Shown here in pieces: positions 6,095 through 11,207 of a stretch of DNA of 11,207 nt. Source of the stretch: Gammaproteobacteria bacterium (lineage in GTDB: Bacteria; Pseudomonadota; Gammaproteobacteria; Burkholderiales; Burkholderiaceae_C). Below the pieces are notes generated by a model that was not told the DNA's origin, did no database searches, and saw nothing but the letters and a program-made list of their open reading frames with translations. The first letter of the stretch is position 1; every line of letters begins with the position of its first letter. The translations under genes and the position numbers were made by a program. The DNA is taken from NCBI GenBank assembly GCA_018903185.1, contig JAHIQV010000026.1, positions 1 to 11,207 of the forward strand, given 5' to 3'.

Positions 6095-7186
6095 TCAGAC
6101 CCGCCCGAAGGCGTAGCCCGACGCGGCCTCGAAACCTTCGATCCTGTCGATGAGCTGGAGGAACGGGCCGAGTTCGCGGTAGCGGTGCGTGGTGTGGCGG
6201 ATGTAGTGGATGAAGCGCGGCGCGTCGGCCAGGTACTTGGGCTTGCCGTCGCGCAGCGTGAGGCGCGCGAAGATGCCTGCCACCTTCAGGTGGCGTTGCA
6301 GGCCCATCCACTCCACCGCACGGTAGAAGGCACCGAAGTCGCTGTGCCAGTCCTCGAAGTCCATCAGGCCGGCCTGGCGGGCCTTTTCCCAATAGCGGAT
6401 GGTGACGTCGATGACGAAGTCCTCTTCCCAGGTCAGGAAGGCGTCGCGCATCAGGCTGGCCACGTCGTAGGTGATGGGGCCGTAGACAGCGTCCTGGAAA
6501 TCGAGCACACCAAGCTGCTGGGCCGGTGTGGTGCCAGGCTGGCGGGGGATCATCAGATTCCGGGGCATGAAGTCGCGGTGCACGTAGACGCTGGGTGTGG
6601 CGAGGTTGCGCCGGACGATGCTGTCAAAGGCCTTCTGCAGTGTCGTGGCCTCCTTGGCATCCAGCGTCACCTGACGGTGCTGCGTGAGGTACCAGTCAGG
6701 GAACAACTGCAGTTCGCGTCGCAGCAGGGTCTCATCGTAGGGCGGCAGCACGCCGGGCTTCGAGGCGAGCTGCCAGGCCAGCAGGCTGTCGAGCGCGGCC
6801 ATGTAGTGGGCGTGGCTGGCCTGCGGCTGTTCCGGGTTGATCACGTCCAGCAGGGTCTGGTGACCCAGGTCGCTCAGGAGCATGAAACCCTGTGGCTCGT
6901 CCCAGGCCAGCACATCGGGCACCAGCAACCCCGCATCGCGCATCAGCGCGGCCACCTGCACAAAGGGCTGGCAGTTTTCGTGTGCCGGTGGCGCATCCAT
7001 GATGATGAGGCTGCCGCCGCTCAGGCGGTCCAGCCGCAGGTAGCGCCGAAAGCTGGCATCGGCAGAAGCCGGTCGCAGCGAGGTCGCCAGCAGGCCGTGC
7101 TGCCGGGCGAGAGGCGCCAGCCAGGCCAGGAAAGCGGCTTCGCGCTGCGGGTCCGTCCACGCGACGGCGTTCGTATTGGGGGGCAT
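6095..7186 (-). CDS. amgK: AmgK-like N-acetylmuramate/N-acetylglucosamine anomeric kinase (APH-fold phosphotransferase)
   Basis: This 363-residue protein has the aminoglycoside phosphotransferase/choline kinase fold (PF01636). SADASFRRYLRL (41-52) is the nucleotide-binding strand region. VYVHRDFMPRNLMI (200-213) is the catalytic loop with Asp205 and metal ligand Asn210. GVLDFQDAVYGPITYD (226-241) carries the second metal ligand Asp229. FQDA with GPITYDVASL is characteristic of the AmgK group, which phosphorylates the anomeric hydroxyl of MurNAc and GlcNAc. In Pseudomonas putida, AmgK works with MurU to recycle cell-wall sugars to UDP-MurNAc without de novo synthesis. No murU follows here; rsmE comes next. 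The gene is divergent from lptD, a common neighbour. The ATG at 7186 has no Shine-Dalgarno: the minus-strand bases before it are C-rich, the complement of a G-quadruplex motif that spans the start. The specific substrate is inferred from family likeness. Confidence 0.85.
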   Translation of the reverse strand: MPPNTNAVAWTDPQREAAFLAWLAPLARQHGLLATSLRPASADASFRRYLRLDRLSGGSLIIMDAPPAHENCQPFVQVAALMRDAGLLVPDVLAWDEPQGFMLLSDLGHQTLLDVINPEQPQASHAHYMAALDSLLAWQLASKPGVLPPYDETLLRRELQLFPDWYLTQHRQVTLDAKEATTLQKAFDSIVRRNLATPSVYVHRDFMPRNLMIPRQPGTTPAQQLGVLDFQDAVYGPITYDVASLMRDAFLTWEEDFVIDVTIRYWEKARQAGLMDFEDWHSDFGAFYRAVEWMGLQRHLKVAGIFARLTLRDGKPKYLADAPRFIHYIRHTTHRYRELGPFLQLIDRIEGFEAASGYAFGRV

Positions 7187-7208
7187 GTCTGGGGCAGGGG
7201 TTGGGGGG
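7178..7208 (+). other. G-quadruplex motif over the amgK start, in the amgK/lptD divergent region
   Basis: On the plus strand four G-runs occur in a row: six G (7178-7183), four G (7191-7194), four G (7197-7200) and six G (7203-7208). The loops are 7, 2 and 2 bases. This satisfies a G4+ N1-7 rule for an intramolecular quadruplex with up to four tetrads. The G-rich strand is the template for amgK and the non-template strand for lptD. The amgK ATG (complement of 7184-7186) lies in the first loop. The C-rich complement could form an i-motif and becomes the start region of the amgK mRNA. Confidence 0.6.
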
Positions 7209-7209
7209 T

Positions 7210-7287
7210 GTCAGCGACCGTCGCCGTGAAGCGGCAACAGGCATAGGATAATCGCCGCAGATTCGAAAAATCCATTGCGCCGCTGAC
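7210..7287. repeat. Spaced inverted repeat flanking the putative lptD promoter
   Basis: GTCAGCG (7210-7216) and CGCTGAC (7281-7287) are perfect 7-bp complements separated by 64 bases. They flank the -10-like hexamer at 7247-7252. Such a spacing could mark two half-sites of a looping regulator or a long-range RNA stem. A chance match of 7 bp in GC-rich DNA is also plausible. Confidence 0.25.
7247..7252 (+). promoter_or_regulatory. -10-like hexamer upstream of lptD
   Basis: GATAAT, within CATAGGATAATCG, matches the -10 consensus at five of six positions and is the AT-richest site upstream of lptD. Transcription would begin near 7259 and give a leader of about 110 bases to the TTG at 7369, or 50 to the GTG at 7309. 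There is no clear -35 and no sigma-E-type GGAACTT on the plus strand. Confidence 0.3.
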
Positions 7288-7310
7288 CTGGTTCCGGGCG
7301 GGCGTTTCGT

Positions 7311-7338
7311 GGTCCCGCCGACCTGTTGCAGCGGGACC
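7311..7338 (+). promoter_or_regulatory. Perfect 8-bp hairpin in the putative lptD leader
   Basis: GGTCCCGC (7311-7318) pairs perfectly with GCGGGACC (7331-7338) around a 12-base loop. It lies after the possible GTG start at 7309 and 30 bases before the TTG at 7369. It is not followed by a T-run. If the true start is the TTG, this is an untranslated leader stem, or a DNA operator, that could affect lptD expression. Confidence 0.45.
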
Positions 7339-7368
7339 GAGTTCCTACAGCATTCAGAGTCGGCCGTT

Positions 7369-9825
7369 TTGCCACACACCGCCTTGAAACCTGCTTCCAG
7401 ACCCATCCCCGCTTTTTCCCGCAGCGCTCGTGCAGCGAGCGGCGCCTGTCCCGAACCGACCCGCCTGTCCCGGGCCGTCCAGGGTGCCATTGCGGTGCTG
7501 GCGCTGGGTGCCGGGGCTGTGCCGGTGTGGGCGCAGGATGCCGATGCCGGAGAATCGGTCCGACTCAAACCGGGCGCCCTGTTGCAGGAGACGCTGCCGC
7601 CAGAAACGCGCAAGCAGTTGCCGACCTTTGTGTGGGGTGAGCGCATGGAAGGCAAGACCGACGACCTCACCGTGATCGACGGCGAGGTGGAGCTCCGGCG
7701 CCACGACACGGTCATTCGCGCGGATCGGGTCGAATTCGACCAGCGCACCAACGAGGCGCTCGCCACGGGCCATGTCCTGATCAACCGCAGTGGCGACCGC
7801 TTCGAGGGTCCCGAGTTGCAGATGAACGTGGAGACCTACAAAGGCCATTTTTCGGAACCCACCTACCGGTTGTTGAAGAACCAGGCCAACGGCGACGCCA
7901 GCCGCATCGACTTCCTGAGCCAGGACAAGATGGTGGTGCACGACGGGCGCTACTCCACCTGCGAGCGGCCGCCGGGCAGCACCTGGATGCCGGACTGGCT
8001 GGTCCGCGCCACCACCATCGAGCTGGACACCGAGGAAGACGTGGGCACGGCCAAGGGCGGTGTGCTGGAGTTCAAGGGTGTGCCGATCCTGGCGGCGCCC
8101 TATTTCACTTTCCCGTTGTCCGACAAGCGCAAATCGGGGGTCCTGCCGCCGAGCATGGCCATCGACAATCAAAGTGGCGTGCAGCTGACAGCCCCGTATT
8201 ACCTGAACCTGGCGCCGAACATGGACGCCACGCTCGCGCCGTCCCTGATGACGAAACGGGGCGTGGATCTCGCGGGTGAATTCCGCTACCTGCAGCCGAG
8301 TTACACGGGGCGGCTGCGGGCCGCGTTCATGCCCTCGGACCGGCTGCGCGACGATGACCGCTGGGCGTATTCGCTGCAGCACAACCAGCGCCTGACAGAC
8401 AGCGTCGGTGGCGGAGGCCCGATCGGCCTGCGTGTGAACCTGAACCGTGTGGGCGATGACAACTACTGGCGCGATTTCCCCCGTTCGATCACTTCCTTGA
8501 CCTCGCGGTTGCTGCGCAACGATGCTGACATGAGCTGGGTTGGCGGGCCCTGGTCGGTGAATGCGGGTGTATACCAGTGGCAGTCCTTGCAGGATGTGAG
8601 TGCGCCTTTCACCCCACCCTATGACCGCCTGCCGTCGCTGGCATTGAACTATCAGAAGTTTGACCAGACACTGCTGGGATCGCCTGGCTGGGATCTGCTG
8701 GTGCAGACCAATTTCACCCGCTTCGAGCGCTCCGTTCTGTCCACGGCCGGAGAGCTCAAATCCGGAGGAGATCGATCCCTGGCGGTGGCCGAACTCACCC
8801 GTCGCTGGCAATCCCCTGGCTGGTTTGTGCAGCCCCGCGCGCGCCTGCATGCGACCCAGTACCAGTTTGACAATACCGCCGGTGTCCCAGTGTCGGCTTC
8901 GCGGGCGGTGCCCACCGTCAGCCTGGACAGCGGCCTGGTGTTCGAACGACCGGCCGCCTACTTCGGCCGCCAGTACACGCAGACGCTGGAGCCCCGGGCG
9001 TTTTTCACCTGGACGCCCTACCGAGACCAGGCGGGCCTGCCCAACTTCGACTCCGGTGCACGGGACTTCAACCTGGCGACGATGTTTGCCGAAAATGCCT
9101 ACAACGGCAACGACCGCATTTCGGACACCCGGGCAGTGACCCTGGGGGTCAATTCCCGGCTGCTGGATGTCGACAACGGCGCTGAGGTGATCCGGCTGGG
9201 CATCGCCCAGCGCCTGTTGCTTGAGGACCAGAACGTCACATTGCCGGGAGGAACGCCTGTCACCGAGCGGCTGAGCGACATGCTGCTGGCCGCCCGTGTC
9301 CAGTGGGATCCGCTGTGGTCGTTTGACACCAACCTGCAGTACAACCCCAAGAGTCGGGAGAGCGTGCGGACCACGGTGGGGGGGCGCTACACGCCAGGTC
9401 CTTACCGTGTCCTGAGCGCGGCCTACCGTATTCAGCGAGACGTCAGCGAGCAGATTGATCTGGGCTGGCAGTGGCCACTCGCCGCTTTGTGGGGAAATGC
9501 GCCGGCGCGTGTGCCGGGTCGTGCCCTGGGGCCGGGCCAGTGGTACTCTGTCGGACGCTTGAACTACAGCATGCCCGATCGCAAGATCATCGATCTTGTG
9601 GCCGGATTTGAATACGATGCCGGGTGCTGGCTGGGGCGCGTGGTGGTGTCCCGTCTGCAGCAGAGCACGACCGCAGCCAACCAGAGCATTTTGTTCCAGC
9701 TTGAGTTTTCCGGCTTCTCTCGTGTCGGCGCAAGCTCGCTTCAGACCCTGCAGGGCAACGTACCGAAATACCAGTACCTGCGTGAAGAGATTGCCCCGCC
9801 AAGCCGTTTCCAGCAGTACGACTGA
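7369..9825 (+). CDS. lptD: LPS-assembly outer membrane protein LptD
   Basis: LptD with LptE inserts lipopolysaccharide into the outer leaflet of the outer membrane. From TTG 7369 the protein is 818 residues, typical for the family. A signal peptide has hydrophobic core AVQGAIAVLALGAGAVPVWA, with cleavage expected after Ala55 (VWA|QD). An OstA/LptA-like beta-jellyroll follows at about 95-200 (VIDGEVELRRHDTVIRADRVEFD...GHVLINRSGDRFEG). The linker has PYFTFPLSDKRKSGVLPPS, the conserved FP-KRKSG segment, and the C-terminal beta-barrel starts near residue 300. It ends DLVAGFEYDAGCWLGRVVV...QLEFSGFSRVG. The mature protein has only two cysteines, Cys198 and Cys753. No in-frame ATG precedes the signal peptide; starts are GTG 7309 (838 residues), TTG 7369 or TTG 7384. 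I chose TTG 7369 because it shortens an unusually long n-region and leaves the hairpin at 7311-7338 untranslated. surA follows after 15 bases. Confidence 0.93.
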   Translation: MPHTALKPASRPIPAFSRSARAASGACPEPTRLSRAVQGAIAVLALGAGAVPVWAQDADAGESVRLKPGALLQETLPPETRKQLPTFVWGERMEGKTDDLTVIDGEVELRRHDTVIRADRVEFDQRTNEALATGHVLINRSGDRFEGPELQMNVETYKGHFSEPTYRLLKNQANGDASRIDFLSQDKMVVHDGRYSTCERPPGSTWMPDWLVRATTIELDTEEDVGTAKGGVLEFKGVPILAAPYFTFPLSDKRKSGVLPPSMAIDNQSGVQLTAPYYLNLAPNMDATLAPSLMTKRGVDLAGEFRYLQPSYTGRLRAAFMPSDRLRDDDRWAYSLQHNQRLTDSVGGGGPIGLRVNLNRVGDDNYWRDFPRSITSLTSRLLRNDADMSWVGGPWSVNAGVYQWQSLQDVSAPFTPPYDRLPSLALNYQKFDQTLLGSPGWDLLVQTNFTRFERSVLSTAGELKSGGDRSLAVAELTRRWQSPGWFVQPRARLHATQYQFDNTAGVPVSASRAVPTVSLDSGLVFERPAAYFGRQYTQTLEPRAFFTWTPYRDQAGLPNFDSGARDFNLATMFAENAYNGNDRISDTRAVTLGVNSRLLDVDNGAEVIRLGIAQRLLLEDQNVTLPGGTPVTERLSDMLLAARVQWDPLWSFDTNLQYNPKSRESVRTTVGGRYTPGPYRVLSAAYRIQRDVSEQIDLGWQWPLAALWGNAPARVPGRALGPGQWYSVGRLNYSMPDRKIIDLVAGFEYDAGCWLGRVVVSRLQQSTTAANQSILFQLEFSGFSRVGASSLQTLQGNVPKYQYLREEIAPPSRFQQYD

Positions 9826-9840
9826 CCCACACAGATCCAC

Positions 9841-11207
9841 ATGACCGACATTGCCCGCTTGCGCCCTTTGCCCGCTTTGTTGTGCGGCCTGGCACTGTTC
9901 GCGCTGAATCCCGTTTCCGCCTCCGCCCAGTCCTTGCGCTTGAGCAGCGAGCTTGAACGGGCAGGCAGTACACAGCCGTCCGTGGCCACGCGCACGGTGG
10001 ACTACATCGTTGCGCTGGTCAATTCCGAGCCGGTCACCAACAGCGAAGTGCGGCAACGCCTGCTGCGTGTCGAACAGCAGTACGCCCAGCGAGGCGTCGC
10101 GCTGCCTCCCCGGGAGGAACTGGCGCGCCTCGTGCTGGAACAACTGGTGGCCGAACGTGCCCAGCAACAGGAGGCGAATGAGCTGGGGCTGCGTGTGGAC
10201 GAGGCGTCCCTCGCTCAGGCCGAACAGGCGATCGCGGCCCAGAACCAGCTCACCCCGGAAGAGTTTCGCCGGCGTGTGGCTGCCGAAGGCATGGACATCA
10301 ACCGGATGCGCAACGAACTGCGCGGTCAGATCCTGCTGCAACGCGTGCGCGAGCGCGAAGTGGAACTGCGGGTGAAGGTGAACGAATCCGAAATCGACGC
10401 GTTCATCCGGGAGCAAGGCGCCAACAACCCCGACAGCCTGGAGTTGAGTCTGGCTCATGTGCTGGTGCAGGTGCCCGATTCGGCCAGCGCTGCGCGCATC
10501 AGCGAGTTGCAGGCCAAAGCCCAGAGCGTGGCCGATCGCGCGCGCGCGGGGGGCGACTTTGCTGCGCTGGCGCGAGAGTTTTCCGATGCGCCAGAGGGCG
10601 CGACGGGCGGTGAGTTTGGCTGGCGTCCGATCGCCCGGCTGCCGGAGTTGTTCGTTGACGCGACACGTTCACTGGTCGCCGGGGGTGTCGCGGGGCCGTT
10701 GCGCAGTGAAGCGGGCTTCCACGTGCTCAAGCTGATCGACAAGCGCCAGACCAGTACATCACCCGAGTTCACCGTCACCCAGACCCGCGCGCGCCATATC
10801 CTGCTGCGCACAGGACCCCAGCTCAGCCAGGCCGATGCGGTCGCCCGGCTCAATCGGTACCGCCAGCAGGTGGCCAGCGGGCAGGGCAGTTTTGAAGAGC
10901 TGGCGCGAGAGCACAGTCAGGACGGTTCGGCGGGCCAGGGGGGTGATCTGGGCTGGAGCGTTCCGGGGCAGTTTGTCCCCGAGTTTGAAGAGGTGATGGA
11001 CAGGCTGCAACCCGGCGAGATGTCGCAGCCGCTGGTGTCGCGCTTTGGTGTGCACCTCATCCGGGTCGATGAGCGCCGCAATACCGCCATGAGCGAACGT
11101 GAACAGCGCGAAGTGGCCCGCGCCCGGTTGCGGGATCAGAAAGCCCAGGCGGTGCTGTTGAACTGGTCACAAGACGTGCGCGCGCGCGCCTTCGTGGAAT
11201 ACCGCGA
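9841..11207 (+). CDS. surA: Periplasmic chaperone / peptidyl-prolyl isomerase SurA, C-terminus cut by window edge
   Basis: SurA escorts unfolded outer membrane proteins, LptD among them, across the periplasm to the BAM complex. The 455 visible residues begin with a signal peptide (MTDIARLRPLPALLCGLALFALNPVSASAQ, cleavage near Ala29). The SurA N-terminal chaperone domain spans about 52-190 (VDYIVALVNSEPVTNSEVRQRL, EELARLVLEQLVAERAQQQEA). Parvulin domain 1 spans about 200-302 (LSLAHVLV, FSDAPEGATGGEFGW, GFHVLKLID). Parvulin domain 2 spans about 311-412 (TRARHILL, HSQDGSAGQGGDLGW, RFGVHLIRVDERR). A C-terminal helix (MSEREQREVARARLRDQKAQAVLLNWSQDVRARAFVEYR) reaches the edge, so probably only a few residues are missing. 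No Shine-Dalgarno is obvious before ATG 9841. The 15-base gap to the lptD stop and the shared reading frame suggest co-transcription and coupling. Confidence 0.95.
   Translation, partial: MTDIARLRPLPALLCGLALFALNPVSASAQSLRLSSELERAGSTQPSVATRTVDYIVALVNSEPVTNSEVRQRLLRVEQQYAQRGVALPPREELARLVLEQLVAERAQQQEANELGLRVDEASLAQAEQAIAAQNQLTPEEFRRRVAAEGMDINRMRNELRGQILLQRVREREVELRVKVNESEIDAFIREQGANNPDSLELSLAHVLVQVPDSASAARISELQAKAQSVADRARAGGDFAALAREFSDAPEGATGGEFGWRPIARLPELFVDATRSLVAGGVAGPLRSEAGFHVLKLIDKRQTSTSPEFTVTQTRARHILLRTGPQLSQADAVARLNRYRQQVASGQGSFEELAREHSQDGSAGQGGDLGWSVPGQFVPEFEEVMDRLQPGEMSQPLVSRFGVHLIRVDERRNTAMSEREQREVARARLRDQKAQAVLLNWSQDVRARAFVEYR

Noticed and set aside
7354..10458. A 1034-codon open frame on the minus strand, antisense to lptD and surA
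   Set aside because: It lies opposite two clearly recognised genes, its translation shows no domain, and it crosses the lptD-surA gap. Long antisense frames without stops are expected in GC-rich genes with G/C-ending codons.
1..11207. Mobile elements, CRISPR, toxin-antitoxin or defence genes
   Set aside because: No transposase, integrase, terminal repeats, spaced direct repeats or small paired toxin-like genes could be found; gene content is core or housekeeping in character.

Overview
The window reads as ordinary chromosomal DNA from a GC-rich betaproteobacterium, most likely order Burkholderiales and perhaps family Comamonadaceae. This is inferred from the strong G/C third-position bias, the protein styles, and an lptD-surA pair facing a divergent AmgK-type sugar kinase gene. 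There is no rRNA, tRNA, CRISPR array, insertion sequence, integrase or phage gene. All nine genes are intact or cut only by the window edges.

Left part (1-3155): a transglutaminase-like gene runs off the left edge on the minus strand. A 333-base divergent intergenic region follows and holds a perfect 17-bp dyad. Then come a plus-strand M20 metallopeptidase gene and, 29 bases on, an alpha/beta-hydrolase (monoglyceride-lipase-like) gene. A GC-rich hairpin lies at the convergent junction with the next gene.

Middle part (3156-5340): on the minus strand, an MFS transporter gene is followed downstream by a small YidB/DUF937 gene, with a terminator-like hairpin between them. Divergent from the transporter is a gene for a 116-residue, three-helix membrane protein of DUF4870 type, with a perfect AGGAGG ribosome binding site. 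It converges on rsmE.

Right part (5341-11207): on the minus strand an AmgK-like N-acetylmuramate/N-acetylglucosamine kinase gene is followed after 7 bases by rsmE (16S rRNA m3U1498 methyltransferase). Divergently on the plus strand lie lptD (LPS transport to the outer leaflet) and surA (periplasmic chaperone that helps fold LptD and other beta-barrel proteins). SurA is cut by the right edge close to its C-terminus. This end of the window is an envelope-biogenesis block: LPS export, outer-membrane protein folding and probably cell-wall sugar recycling.

I found no convincing new multi-gene system. The most unusual item is non-coding: a four-run G-quadruplex motif on the plus strand whose first loop contains the amgK start codon, inside the amgK/lptD divergent region. 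Lesser items are the dyad at 557-573, a perfect hairpin near the uncertain lptD start, the missing murU partner beside amgK, an LptD with only two mature cysteines, and a possibly leaderless MFS transcript.
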